Positions 16,026 through 24,722 are shown, counted from the stretch's first letter. The stretch: 64,000 nt of DNA from Cellulosimicrobium cellulans (GCF_007679345.1 NZ_VEGH01000004.1:1-64000); one strand, 5' to 3'. A program made the numbers and translations. The notes: generated from the sequence alone by a model not told the origin.

Positions 16026-16807
16026 CTGCCGCCCAGGCCGTCGATCTGCGCGAGCTCGTCCGCGGACAGCGTGAACCGCAGCGCCTCGAGGTTGTGGGCG
16101 ATCCGGTCCTTCTGGGTCGACTTCGGGATGACGACGATCCCGTGGTCGACGTGCCAGCGCAGCACGACCTGGCGGGTGCTGACGCCGTGCGCCTCGGCGA
16201 TCGCGGTGAGCACCGGGTCGTCGAGGTCGGTCCGCTTGAACGGGCTGTAGCCCTCGACGACGACGCCCCGCTCGGCGTGCGCCGCGAGGAGGTCGGCGTC
16301 GTAGTCGCCCGGGCTCCACGGGATCTGGTTCACCGCGGGGGCCTCGCCGGTGGCGGCGATCAGCTCGTCGATCTGGGCGATCGAGTAGTTGGAGACGCCG
16401 ATCGAGCGGACCAGGCCCTCGTCGCGCGCGACGATGAACTGCTCCCAGGTGGCGGGCGTCGCCTGCTTGTGCGGCGGCCAGTGCACCAGCCACAGGTCGA
16501 GGTGGTCGGTGCCGAGCGCGGCCAGCGACTCGTGCAGCGTCTGGCGCTCGCGGCCCGCGTGGTCCGGCGGCAGCTTGGTGGTGACGAACACGGCGTCGCG
16601 GTCGACGTCGACCAGGGACAGCGCCCGGCCGACCTCGGCCTCGTTGCCGTAGCCCGTGGCGGTGTCGACGTGGGTGTAGCCGAGCTCGAGCGCCGCGACC
16701 ACGGCGCGCTCGGCGTCGCCGCCCTCGGACTGCCAGGTGCCGAGGCCGAGCAGCGGCATCTCGCCGCCCGTGATCGTGACGGTGGGGATCTGCGGAGCGG
16801 GTGTCAT
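16022..16807 (-). CDS. Aldo/keto reductase
   Basis: 261 residues, AKR5-like, similar to 2,5-diketo-D-gluconate reductases. Landmarks are MPLLGLGTWQ, VDTATGYGNEAEVGRAL (catalytic Asp and Tyr), TTKLPPDHAG (Lys), LDLWLVHWP (His), and the NADPH-binding IPKSTQKDRIAHNLEAL. It reduces aldehydes or ketones with NADPH; the physiological substrate is unknown. The ATG at 16807 is the first start before the conserved block. The gene lies 14 nt after the PAS-AraC regulator stop on the same strand and is translationally coupled to the M15 peptidase gene, so all three may be one transcript. Confidence 0.93.
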   Translation of the reverse strand: MTPAPQIPTVTITGGEMPLLGLGTWQSEGGDAERAVVAALELGYTHVDTATGYGNEAEVGRALSLVDVDRDAVFVTTKLPPDHAGRERQTLHESLAALGTDHLDLWLVHWPPHKQATPATWEQFIVARDEGLVRSIGVSNYSIAQIDELIAATGEAPAVNQIPWSPGDYDADLLAAHAERGVVVEGYSPFKRTDLDDPVLTAIAEAHGVSTRQVVLRWHVDHGIVVIPKSTQKDRIAHNLEALRFTLSADELAQIDGLGGR

Positions 16808-16821
16808 GCGTCCATCGTGGC

Positions 16822-17721
16822 TCAGCCCGCGGCGCGGGGCCACGGCAGCGGCGGGACCGGGGGCGGCGCGGGCGCGGTCGCGGGACCCCCGGACGCCGCG
16901 ACCGCCCGCGCCGCGCGGCGGAACTGCGCCGGCGTCTCCCCGGTCAGCCGCCCGAACGTCCGGGTGAACGAGGCCTGGTCGTAGAACCCCGCCGCCGCGG
17001 CGACCTCGGCGAGCGGCAGGTCGGTCCCGGCGAGCAGCCCGGCCGCGTGGTCGACCCGCGCCCGCAGGACGTACTGCTGCGGCGACAGCGCGTACACCCG
17101 GCGCACCCGGCGGTCCAGCGTCGACGGCGAGCAGCCCGCCGCCCCGGCGAGCTCGGCGACCGTCGGCGGGTCCGCGAGCCGCGCCTGCACGAACGCCGCG
17201 ACCCGGGACAGCGCCTCGACGGTGGCCACGTCGGCGTCGCCCGCGCGCAGCGCCTGGGAGATGCTCACCAGCCCGACGACCGCGCCGGCGTCGTCGCGCA
17301 CCGGCTCCTTGGAGGTGAGGTACCAGCCGGGCGGGCCGCCGGGGCGGCGGATCAGCTCGAGCTCGCGGTGCAGCGGCCGGCCCGTGGCGAGCACGTCGCG
17401 GTCCTGCGCGTCGTACCGCTCGGCGAGGTGGGGGAGGAACAGCTCGGCGGCCGTCCTGCCGACGACCGCGCGGCGGGACCGCTCGGGGGTGCGGCGGACG
17501 AACGCGTCGTTGACCACCACGTACCGGCCGGTGACGTCCTTGGCGCAGAACATCGTGCCGGTGAGGTCGTCGCAGAGCCGGAGCAGCGCGGGGGTGAGGG
17601 CCCGCAGCAGGGCACGGGCGGCGGCGCCCGGGGCGTCGGGCGCGGCGGGCGCCGCGGGCGCCGCGGGCGCGCCGGGTGCGCCGGGGGCGTCGGCGGCGAG
17701 GTGGGCTGGACGGCGTTCCAT
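16822..17721 (-). CDS. PAS-domain AraC family regulator
   Basis: About 299 residues. After an Ala/Pro-rich N-terminus, a PAS-like domain runs from about residue 35 to 165 (TMFCAKDVTGRYVVVNDAFVRR, GRTAAELFLPHLAERYDAQDRDVLATGRP). The C-terminal AraC double helix-turn-helix (about 180-275) includes TVAELAGAAGCSPSTLDRRVRRV and LPLAEVAAAAGFYDQASFTRTFGRLTGETP. It is divergent from putA, so control of proline catabolism is plausible, with the PAS domain as sensor. ATG at 17721 is preferred over a GTG at 17757, because a TACGCT -10 box (complement of 17731-17736) lies between them. Confidence 0.88.
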   Translation of the reverse strand: MERRPAHLAADAPGAPGAPAAPAAPAAPDAPGAAARALLRALTPALLRLCDDLTGTMFCAKDVTGRYVVVNDAFVRRTPERSRRAVVGRTAAELFLPHLAERYDAQDRDVLATGRPLHRELELIRRPGGPPGWYLTSKEPVRDDAGAVVGLVSISQALRAGDADVATVEALSRVAAFVQARLADPPTVAELAGAAGCSPSTLDRRVRRVYALSPQQYVLRARVDHAAGLLAGTDLPLAEVAAAAGFYDQASFTRTFGRLTGETPAQFRRAARAVAASGGPATAPAPPPVPPLPWPRAAG

Positions 17722-17730
17722 GTCGGGGGC

Positions 17731-17736
17731 AGCGTA
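17731..17736 (-). promoter_or_regulatory. -10 box of the PAS-AraC gene
   Basis: Minus-strand TACGCT, 9 nt from the ATG at 17721. It supports the downstream start codon and a very short leader. Confidence 0.45.
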
Positions 17737-17745
17737 GGTGCTGCG

Positions 17746-17795
17746 CGTGACGCGCACGTGTCACGGATCGGGCCCGGTGGCCCGGCCGATCCGTG
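17746..17795. promoter_or_regulatory. Nested inverted repeats in the araC-putA divergent region
   Basis: Two symmetric elements are visible. CGTGAC-8 nt-GTCACG spans 17746-17765. CACGGATCGG (17762-17771) pairs perfectly with CCGATCCGTG (17786-17795) around a 14-nt spacer that contains a further GGGCC/GGCCC pairing. They lie between the two divergent starts (17721 and 17833). They are candidates for binding sites of the AraC-type regulator on both promoters; an mRNA hairpin in the putA leader is the alternative. Confidence 0.45.
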
Positions 17796-17832
17796 CAAGA
17801 CGGGCCGCGGGCGGCTCGGGAAGGATCCCGCC

Positions 17833-20800
17833 ATGACGACGACCCACGACCCGGCCGCCGCGGCCGGCGCCGCCGACCCCGCCGCCGCCCCCGCGCCCGA
17901 CCACCTGCCCGCGGACGCCGTGGCCCTCGCGCACCGCTGGATGGCCGCGACCGCCGCCGACGAGACCCCGGCCGAGCGGCGGGCCACCGGCCGGCTCGCC
18001 GCGCTGGTCGCCGACCCCGCGGGCCTGGAGCTGGCGGTGCGGTTCGTGGACCGGGTCGCCCGCCCGGAGGACGCCCGGGTCGCGGCGGCCGAGCTCGCCG
18101 CCCTCGGGGACCGGGCCGCCGACGCCGCGGCGTTCCTCGGCGGCGTGGACCGGGCGCTGCTCGGCGTCGGCGCGAAGGTCGCCGCGCTGCTGCCGTCGGC
18201 CGTCGTGCCAGCGGCCAGGATCCGGCTGCGGCAGCTGGTGGGTCACCTCGTCGCGGACGCCGGCCCGGGCCTGGGCCCGCACCTGGCGCGCGCGCGGCGG
18301 GAGGGCTTCCGGCTCAACCTCAACCTGCTCGGCGAGGCGGTGCTCGGCGAGGACGAGGCGAACCGCCGGCTGCACCGGGTCGCCGAGCTGGCCGCCCGCC
18401 CGGACGTCGACTACGTGTCGATCAAGGTCTCGGCCGTCGCCAGCCAGCTGTCGACCTGGGACACCGAGGGCAGCGTGCGGCGGGTGGTCGACCGGCTGCG
18501 CCCGCTCTACCGCGCCGCGGCCGCGAGCGGCACGTTCCTCAACCTCGACATGGAGGAGTACCGCGACCTCGCCCTGACGGTGCGGGTGTTCGACGAGCTG
18601 GTGGACGACCCCGAGGTGCGCGGCGCCGAGATGGGCATCGTGCTGCAGGCGTACCTGCCCGACACCTCCGACGCCCTCGACGAGGTCACCGCGATCGCCC
18701 GGCGCCGGGTCGAGGCGGGCGGCGCGCGCCTGAAGGTGCGGCTGGTCAAGGGCGCGAACCTCGCGATGGAGCAGGTCGAGGCGGAGCTGCACGGCTGGGC
18801 GCAGGCGCCGTACGCGGGCAAGCCCGACGTCGACGCGCACTACGTCCGGCTCGTCCGGCGCGCCCTCGACCCCGAGCGGACGCCCGCGCTGCGCGTCGGC
18901 GTCGCGAGCCACAACCTGTTCCACGTCGCGTACGCCCACCTGCTCGCCGCGCACCGCGGGGTGACCGAGGCGCTCGACATCGAGATGCTGCAGGGCATGG
19001 CCCCGGCGCAGGCCCGCGCGGTGCAGCGCGAGGTCGGCCAGGTGCTGCTCTACACGCCGGTGGTCGCGAAGCAGGACTTCGACGTCGCGATCTCCTACCT
19101 GGTGCGCCGGCTGGAGGAGAACGCCGCGCACCAGAACTTCCTGCACGCGCTGTTCGCCGGCGGGGACGGCCCGGACGAGGGGATCGCGTCCCAGGAGGAC
19201 GCGTTCCTCGCGTCGGTGGCGGGCGCGGACCGGGTGCCGGTCGAGCGCCGCCGGCTGCCGCGCGACCCGGCGGCCCCGTCGCCGGAGCCGGGCGCGTTCC
19301 GGAACGCCGCCGACAGCGACCCGGCCGTCGCCGAGTCCCGGGACTGGGCGGCCCGCCTGGTCGCCGCGGACGTCGAGCCGCCGGCCGGCGCCGTCGAGGT
19401 CGGGACCGAGGCCGAGGTGGACGCGGTCGTGGCCCGGGCGGTCGCCGCGGCGCCCGCCTGGTCCGCGCGCACCCCCGCCGAGCGCGCCGCGGTGCTGCGT
19501 CGCGCCGCCGACGAGCTCGAGGCCGCGCGGGGCGACCTGGTCGCCACGATGGTGCACGAGGGCGGCAAGACCGTCGCCGAGGCCGACCCCGAGGTCAGCG
19601 AGGCCGTCGACTTCGCCCGCTACTACGCCGACCGCGCCGAGGACCTGGCCGACGGGCGTGTCCCGGGCGCGGTGTTCCGGCCGCACGGGGTCACCGTCGT
19701 CACCCCGCCGTGGAACTTCCCGGTCGCCATCCCGGTCGGCTCGATGCTGGCGGCGCTCGCGGCGGGGTCGCCGGTGCTGATCAAGCCCGCGCCCCAGACG
19801 CCGCGGTGCGTCCGGGTCGCCGGGGCGGCCGTCCAGCGGGCGCTCGACGCGTCCGGGGTCGAGGAGGCCGCGCTGCAGGTGGTGCTGTCGCCCGAGGGGG
19901 AGGTCGGCCGTCGCCTGGTCACGCACCCGGACGTCGCGCGGGTCGTGCTGACCGGCTCGCTGGAGACGGCGCAGCTGTTCGCGGGCTGGCGGCCCGACCT
20001 CGACGTGCTCGCGGAGACCTCCGGGAAGAACGCCCTGATCATCACGCCGTCGGCCGACGTGGACCTCGCGGTGGCGGACCTGGTGCGGTCGGCGTTCGGG
20101 CACGCCGGGCAGAAGTGCTCGGCCGCGTCGCTGGCGATCCTCGTCGGGTCGGCCGGCACCTCCGACCGGCTGCGCCGGCAGCTCGCCGACGCGGTGTCGT
20201 CGCTGCAGGTCGGCTGGTCCGACGACCTCGGCACCACGATGGGCCCGCTGGTCGAACCGGCGTCGGGCAAGCTGCTCCGGGCGCTGACCACGCTGGACGA
20301 GGGCGAGGCGTGGCTCGTGCGGCCGCGGCGCCTCGACGAGGAGGGCCGGCTGTGGACCCCCGGCGTCAAGCACGGCGTGCGGCCCGGGTCCTGGTTCCAC
20401 CTCACCGAGTGCTTCGGCCCGGTGCTCGGCGTCATCCGGGTCGACACCCTGGACGAGGCCATCGCCGTGCAGAACGCCGTCGCGCTCGGCCTCACCGGCG
20501 GGCTGCACTCCCTGGACGAGGCGGAGATCGCGCACTGGCTCGACCGGGTCGAGGTCGGCAACGCCTACGTCAACCGGCACATCACCGGGGCGATCGTGCA
20601 GCGGCAGCCGTTCGGCGGCTGGAAGGCCTCGGTCGTCGGCCCCGGCGCCAAGGCCGGCGGCCCGTCGTACGTCGCGCAGCTCGGCGCGTGGTCCGACGCC
20701 CCGGAGGTGGCCGCTCTGGACGACGAGGCCTGGCTGGCCTGGGCGCACGCCGACGACGCGCGGGTGTGGCGCGACGAGCTCGGCGTGGCGCACGACCCGT

Positions 20801-21189
20801 CCGGGCTGGCGTCCGAGGAGAACGCGCTCCGGCACCGCCCCGTGCCGCACCTGACCGTCCGGGTCGGGGCCGACGGGCGGGAGCGCGACGTGCTGCGCGT
20901 GCTCTCGGCGGCGCGGACCGCCGGCGTGCCGGTGACGGTGAGCCGGGCGCCGCAGGAGACGGACGAGGCGTTCGCGGCGCGGGTCGCCGCGGGCGAGGTG
21001 ACCGGCCGGGTGCGGGTCGTCGGGTCGGCGCCGGGCCTGCGCGCCGCGGCGGTCACCCGCACCGGCGAGGTGACGGTGCTGGACGCACCGGTCGTGGCGA
21101 GCGGACGCCGCGAGCTCATGACGGTCGTCCGGGAGCAGGCGGTGTCCCGCACCCGCCACCGCTTCGGGCACGTCGACCCGACGCGCTGA
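17833..21189 (+). CDS. putA: Bifunctional proline dehydrogenase / L-glutamate gamma-semialdehyde dehydrogenase
   Basis: 1118 residues. The N-terminal half is an FAD-dependent proline dehydrogenase barrel (about 100-480), with NLNLLGEAVLGEDEANRRL, DYVSIKVSA and VRLVKGANLAMEQ. The second half is an NAD-dependent aldehyde dehydrogenase (about 535-990): VTPPWNFPVAIPVGSMLAAL, catalytic Glu728 in LAETSGKN and Cys762 in HAGQKCSAAS. It oxidises proline to glutamate, channelling the semialdehyde. The C-terminal extension (about 1000-1118) is not a DNA-binding domain, and no ribbon-helix-helix is seen at the N-terminus, so it should not be its own repressor. GGAAGGA precedes the ATG. It is divergent from a PAS-AraC regulator. 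Confidence 0.96.
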   Translation: MTTTHDPAAAAGAADPAAAPAPDHLPADAVALAHRWMAATAADETPAERRATGRLAALVADPAGLELAVRFVDRVARPEDARVAAAELAALGDRAADAAAFLGGVDRALLGVGAKVAALLPSAVVPAARIRLRQLVGHLVADAGPGLGPHLARARREGFRLNLNLLGEAVLGEDEANRRLHRVAELAARPDVDYVSIKVSAVASQLSTWDTEGSVRRVVDRLRPLYRAAAASGTFLNLDMEEYRDLALTVRVFDELVDDPEVRGAEMGIVLQAYLPDTSDALDEVTAIARRRVEAGGARLKVRLVKGANLAMEQVEAELHGWAQAPYAGKPDVDAHYVRLVRRALDPERTPALRVGVASHNLFHVAYAHLLAAHRGVTEALDIEMLQGMAPAQARAVQREVGQVLLYTPVVAKQDFDVAISYLVRRLEENAAHQNFLHALFAGGDGPDEGIASQEDAFLASVAGADRVPVERRRLPRDPAAPSPEPGAFRNAADSDPAVAESRDWAARLVAADVEPPAGAVEVGTEAEVDAVVARAVAAAPAWSARTPAERAAVLRRAADELEAARGDLVATMVHEGGKTVAEADPEVSEAVDFARYYADRAEDLADGRVPGAVFRPHGVTVVTPPWNFPVAIPVGSMLAALAAGSPVLIKPAPQTPRCVRVAGAAVQRALDASGVEEAALQVVLSPEGEVGRRLVTHPDVARVVLTGSLETAQLFAGWRPDLDVLAETSGKNALIITPSADVDLAVADLVRSAFGHAGQKCSAASLAILVGSAGTSDRLRRQLADAVSSLQVGWSDDLGTTMGPLVEPASGKLLRALTTLDEGEAWLVRPRRLDEEGRLWTPGVKHGVRPGSWFHLTECFGPVLGVIRVDTLDEAIAVQNAVALGLTGGLHSLDEAEIAHWLDRVEVGNAYVNRHITGAIVQRQPFGGWKASVVGPGAKAGGPSYVAQLGAWSDAPEVAALDDEAWLAWAHADDARVWRDELGVAHDPSGLASEENALRHRPVPHLTVRVGADGRERDVLRVLSAARTAGVPVTVSRAPQETDEAFAARVAAGEVTGRVRVVGSAPGLRAAAVTRTGEVTVLDAPVVASGRRELMTVVREQAVSRTRHRFGHVDPTR

Positions 21190-21324
21190 CGGCGGCGCCG
21201 CGCGGCGCCTTCGGGGGTGCCGCGCGGGCCCCGGCTCGCGGCTCGGGCGCCCGGCGGGCTCGGGCGCCCGGCGGGCGCGGCCGCCCGGCGGGCTCGGGCG
21301 CCGCGTGCGCGTCGAGGTGGTACC

Positions 21325-21369
21325 CGACACGTCGAGCGAGTAGTCGCCGACTACTCGCTCGACGTGTCG
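21325..21369. terminator. Perfect 22-bp inverted repeat between convergent genes
   Basis: Arms at 21325-21346 and 21348-21369 are perfect reverse complements separated by one base; each contains GTCGAGCGAGTAGTCG. The repeat is 136 nt after the putA stop and 102 nt before the stop of the convergent lacI-type gene. It could terminate transcription from both sides. The near absence of a loop also makes it a near-perfect DNA palindrome prone to cruciform extrusion. Flanking sequence is low-complexity GC (GCTCGGGCGCC and GCGGTTCGGCGG units). Confidence 0.65.
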
Positions 21370-21470
21370 ACTGCTCGCTCGGCGGTTCGGCGGCTCGGCG
21401 GCGCGGCCGAGCGGCGGCGCGGCCGCTCGGCGGTGCGGTGGCGCGGCGCCGCGTGGGCGTGCCCGGCCGG

Positions 21471-22505
21471 TCAGGCCGAGCCGCGGACGACCAGCTCCGG
21501 GGCGAACACCTGGGCCTCGGTGCGCGCGTGGCGCCCCTGCAGCTGGGCGACCAGCTCCTCGCCGGCGGCCCGCGCCATCGCGATCACCGGCTGCGTCACC
21601 GTCGTGAGGTTCGGCTTGGTGGTCGTGGCCAGGCCCGAGTTGTCGTACCCCACGACCGCCACGTCGCCGGGGACGTCCCGGCCGGCCTCGGCCAGCTCGG
21701 GCAGCGCGCCCGCCGCCATGAGGTCGGAGGCGATGAAGATCCCGTCGAGGTCGGGGAACCGGGCGAGCAGCTCGCGCGCCGCCGCGGCCCCGCCGTCGAC
21801 GGTGAAGTCGCCGTGCACCACCGCGTCGTCCGGCAGGCCCGCCTCGGCGAGCGCGGCGCGCCAGCCGGCGAGGCGGTCGATGCCCGCGGACATGTCGGCG
21901 GGGCCGGCGATGGTCGCGATCCGCCGCCGGCCGAGCCGGACCAGGTGCTCGGTGGCGATCCGCCCGCCGCGCACGTTGTCGGTGTCGACGACCGCCGCGG
22001 ACTCGCCGCCGACGAGCGGCCGGCCGATGAACACGGTCGGCAGCCGGGACGACTGGAGCGCGTGGTCGATGGCGTCGTCCCGGTGGTGCGACACCACGAT
22101 GGCGCCGTCGACGTGCCCGGCGCGCAGGTACCGGGCGGTCCGCTCGGACTCCCCGGGCCGCGCGATGACGAGCAGCAGCTGCAGGTCGGCCAGCGCGAGC
22201 GGGGTGGACACCCCGTTGAGGACGCCGGCGAAGAACGGGTCGGACAGCACGCGCTCGTCCGGCTCGGGCACGACGAGCGCGACCGAGTCGGTGCGCCGGG
22301 TCACCAGCGACCGCGCGGCGCGGTTCGGCGTGTAGCCCAGGTCGGCGACCGCCGCGGCGACGGACTCCATGGCCTCGGGCGACACCCGGTCGCCGCCGTT
22401 GATGGCGCGCGAGGCGGTGGACCGGGAGACGCCCGCACGCAGCGCGACCTGCTCGAGGGTCGGTGCCGGGTGGGTCGCCGACGGGATGGCGGACTGGTCG
22501 ATCAC
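21471..22505 (-). CDS. LacI family repressor, CebR/CelR-like
   Basis: 344 residues. The helix-turn-helix is TLEQVALRAGVSRSTASRAING with hinge helix TPNRAARSLVTRRTDSVALVVP. The effector domain includes DPFFAGVLNGVS, VVSHHRDDAIDHAL, IFIASDLMAAGALPELAEAG and VVGYDNSGLATTTKPNLTTVTQP, which resembles CebR/CelR repressors that respond to cellobiose. It is the last gene of a cebEFG-like operon, and CelR-type palindromes close to TGGGAGCGCTCCCA lie at the operon's promoter. GTG at 22505 is preceded by GAGGGGGCG, which fixes the start. The role is inferred from operators, position and sequence together. Confidence 0.9.
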   Translation of the reverse strand: MIDQSAIPSATHPAPTLEQVALRAGVSRSTASRAINGGDRVSPEAMESVAAAVADLGYTPNRAARSLVTRRTDSVALVVPEPDERVLSDPFFAGVLNGVSTPLALADLQLLLVIARPGESERTARYLRAGHVDGAIVVSHHRDDAIDHALQSSRLPTVFIGRPLVGGESAAVVDTDNVRGGRIATEHLVRLGRRRIATIAGPADMSAGIDRLAGWRAALAEAGLPDDAVVHGDFTVDGGAAAARELLARFPDLDGIFIASDLMAAGALPELAEAGRDVPGDVAVVGYDNSGLATTTKPNLTTVTQPVIAMARAAGEELVAQLQGRHARTEAQVFAPELVVRGSA

Positions 22506-22612
22506 GGTGGATCGCCCCCTCGTGACGGTCGGGTGGTGCCCGTGCGCGGGGCACCGGCGGACGCGCGCCCCTGCACGGGGCCCGCGGACGGGCCCCGCGC
22601 GAAGCGTAGCGG

Positions 22613-23530
22613 TCAGCCCTTGACGGCCCCGGCCATGATCCCCGCGACCAGCTGGCGGCCGGCGACGACGAACAGCAGGAGCAGCGGGATGATCGACAGG
22701 ACGACGCCGGCCATGATCAGCGGCAGGTCCTGGAAGAAGCCGGCCTGCAGGAGCTTGAGCGCCACCGGCAGTGTCGGGTTCTGGTTGCCGAGCACGATGG
22801 ACGGCCAGAAGAAGTTCGTCCACGAGGTGATGAAGGTGAACAGCGCCAGCATCGCCGCCGCGGGCCGGGCCGCGGGCAGCGCCACCGACCAGAACGTGCG
22901 GAACATGGACGCGCCGTCGACCCGGGCGGCCTCGATGAGCTCGTAGGGGAGCGCGGAGTCGAGGTACTGGGTCATCCAGAACACGCCGAACGCGGTCACC
23001 ATCGCGGGCAGGATCACCGCGAGCAGGTTGCCGGTCAGGCCGAGCTCGCGCATGACGATGTACAGCGGGACGACGCCGAGCTGGGTCGGCACGGCCATCG
23101 TCGCGATGACGAACACCAGCAGCGGGCCGCGGCCGCGGAACCGGAGCTTGGAGAACGAGTAGCCCGCGAGCGTCGAGAAGAACACCACGGACAGGCTGGT
23201 GATCACGGCGACGACCAGGGAGTTGCCGGTCGCCTTCACCAGGTCGATGTCGGCGTCGAAGACGCGCTGCAGGTTCGTGAAGAACTCGCCGCCGGGGATC
23301 AGGGACGGCACCGGGTTCTGCGCCACCTCGGCCGACGTCGAGGACGACAGCAGGAAGGTGTAGTAGAGCGGGTAGGCCGAGATCAGCAGGAACGCGCCGA
23401 GGACGACGTAGGTCACCCAGCCCGGCCGGCGGTCGGCGCCGCCGTTGGTCTTGTTGCGCTTGCGCTGCGCCGCGCGGGCCGCGCCCTTGCCGGCGGTCTG
23501 CGCGATGACGGGGACGGACGGGGCGCTCAT
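22613..23530 (-). CDS. cebG: ABC sugar permease, CebG-like
   Basis: 305 residues, six membrane spans after a basic cytoplasmic tail of about 35 residues. TM1 is WVTYVVLGAFLLISAYPLYY. The EAA motif EAARVDGASMFRTFWSVALPAARP contacts the ATPase, and the C-terminus GIMAGAVKG is typical of MalG-type permeases. Together with CebF it should import cello-oligosaccharides. ATG at 23530 overlaps the cebF stop by 4 nt. No ATPase gene is present, as in Streptomyces cebEFG, where MsiK serves several importers. The gene name rests on operon order, binding protein type and operators. Confidence 0.85.
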   Translation of the reverse strand: MSAPSVPVIAQTAGKGAARAAQRKRNKTNGGADRRPGWVTYVVLGAFLLISAYPLYYTFLLSSSTSAEVAQNPVPSLIPGGEFFTNLQRVFDADIDLVKATGNSLVVAVITSLSVVFFSTLAGYSFSKLRFRGRGPLLVFVIATMAVPTQLGVVPLYIVMRELGLTGNLLAVILPAMVTAFGVFWMTQYLDSALPYELIEAARVDGASMFRTFWSVALPAARPAAAMLALFTFITSWTNFFWPSIVLGNQNPTLPVALKLLQAGFFQDLPLIMAGVVLSIIPLLLLFVVAGRQLVAGIMAGAVKG

Positions 23531-24627
23531 CGGGGGTCCACCTCGGTCGGTGCGGCCGCGGGGACCGCGGCGTCGGACGTCTGCTTGACCCGGCGGGCGA
23601 GGTCGCGGGAGGCGCGGCGGCTCTGCTTGCGGGCGGCCTTCGCGGTGCGGCTCATGTCGTCCGCGGAGGCGATGCGCCGGGTCAGGAAGTTGTTGATCAG
23701 CGCGAAGATGATGATGATCAGGAACAGCAGCCAGGCGACCGCCGCGGCCCGGCCGAGCTGCTGCTTGTTCCAGCCCAGCTCGTACAGGTAGAGCGTCACG
23801 GTCTTCCACTGGCCGTTCGAGCCGCCGAGGCCGGTCGCGTCGTACATGCGGGGCTCGTCGAAGATCTGCAGGCCGCCGATGGTCGACGTGAGGATCACGA
23901 AGATCATGGTCGGGCGGACCATCGGCACGGTGATGGAGAAGAACTGCCGGACGCGGTTCGCGCCGTCGAGCGTCGCGGCCTCGTACATGTCGCGGGGGAT
24001 GGCCTGCATGGCGGCCAGCAGGATCAGCGCGTTGTAGCCGGTCCAGCGGAAGTTCACCATCGACGCGATGGCGATGTGCGAGGCGAACGCGTCCTTGTGC
24101 CAGCCGATCGGGTCGATGCCGATCTGGCCGAGCAGGGAGTTGATCATGCCCGAGCCGTCGGCGAACATCTGCGAGAACACCAGGCCGACGGCGACCGGGG
24201 CGACGACGTAGGGGAGCAGCACGCCCATCCGCCAGAACGTCTTCGCGCGGAGGTTCGCGTCCAGCATCGCGGCGATGACGAGGGCGGCGATCACCTGGGG
24301 CACCGTGGACAGCAGGAAGATGCTGAAGGTGTTGCGCAGCGAGTTCCAGAAGAACGTCTGGCCGAGCACGAAGGTGAAGTTGTCGAGGCCGACGAAGTCG
24401 CCCTGGCCGCCGATGAGGCTCCACTCGTGCAGGGAGACCCAGCCGGTGTAGAGCAGCGGGAACAGGCCGACCACCGCGAACAGCAGGAAGAACGGCGAGA
24501 TGTAGAGGTAGGGCGAGACCTTCACGTCCCAGCGGCCCAGCGTCTGCTTGAAGCCGATCTTCCGGGGCGCGCGGTCGTCGTCGCTGCGCGGTGCCGCGCC
24601 CCTGGGGGGCGCCGTCTGGGTGGCCAT
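23527..24627 (-). CDS. cebF: ABC sugar permease, CebF-like
   Basis: 366 residues. TM1 is LYISPFFLLFAVVGLFPLLY; the EAA loop reads EAATLDGANRVRQFFSITVPMVRP. A cytoplasmic C-terminal extension of about 60 residues, rich in Arg, Lys and Ala (after NNFLTRRIASADD), is longer than in most MalF-like permeases. AAGGAT lies just before the ATG at 24627. It follows cebE by 105 nt, a gap that holds a strong hairpin, and overlaps cebG by 4 nt. It forms the permease heterodimer with CebG. Confidence 0.85.
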   Translation of the reverse strand: MATQTAPPRGAAPRSDDDRAPRKIGFKQTLGRWDVKVSPYLYISPFFLLFAVVGLFPLLYTGWVSLHEWSLIGGQGDFVGLDNFTFVLGQTFFWNSLRNTFSIFLLSTVPQVIAALVIAAMLDANLRAKTFWRMGVLLPYVVAPVAVGLVFSQMFADGSGMINSLLGQIGIDPIGWHKDAFASHIAIASMVNFRWTGYNALILLAAMQAIPRDMYEAATLDGANRVRQFFSITVPMVRPTMIFVILTSTIGGLQIFDEPRMYDATGLGGSNGQWKTVTLYLYELGWNKQQLGRAAAVAWLLFLIIIIFALINNFLTRRIASADDMSRTAKAARKQSRRASRDLARRVKQTSDAAVPAAAPTEVDPR

Positions 24628-24693
24628 GGGGATCCTTCGTGCGGGCGGGCCGGGGTCGTGCGGTGCGGGCGCGGGTGGTGCCCGCGCGACGGA

Positions 24694-24722
24694 CCGGGCC
24701 GCCGGGAGTCCCGGCGGCCCGG
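24694..24722 (-). terminator. Stable hairpin between cebE and cebF
   Basis: Perfect 14-bp arms (24694-24707 and 24709-24722, TCCCGGCGGCCCGG) with a single-base loop lie 10 nt after the cebE stop. In binding-protein-dependent importers such hairpins often partly terminate or protect the upstream mRNA, giving more binding protein than permease. That role is inferred here. Confidence 0.6.

Noticed and set aside
17722..17757. GTG at 17757 as start of the PAS-AraC regulator
   Set aside because: A TACGCT -10 box lies between it and the ATG at 17721, so the longer protein would not be encoded by the transcript.
21190..21470. Short ORF fragments spanning the palindrome after putA
   Set aside because: They translate into low-complexity Arg/Gly-rich peptides with no start signals; the region is better explained by the inverted repeat.
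17761..22946. Very long open frames on both strands over putA and cebR (over 1500 codons each)
   Set aside because: Third-position GC bias removes stop codons from other frames. The translations are Arg/Pro/Ala-rich without any domain, while putA and the LacI-type gene account for the region.
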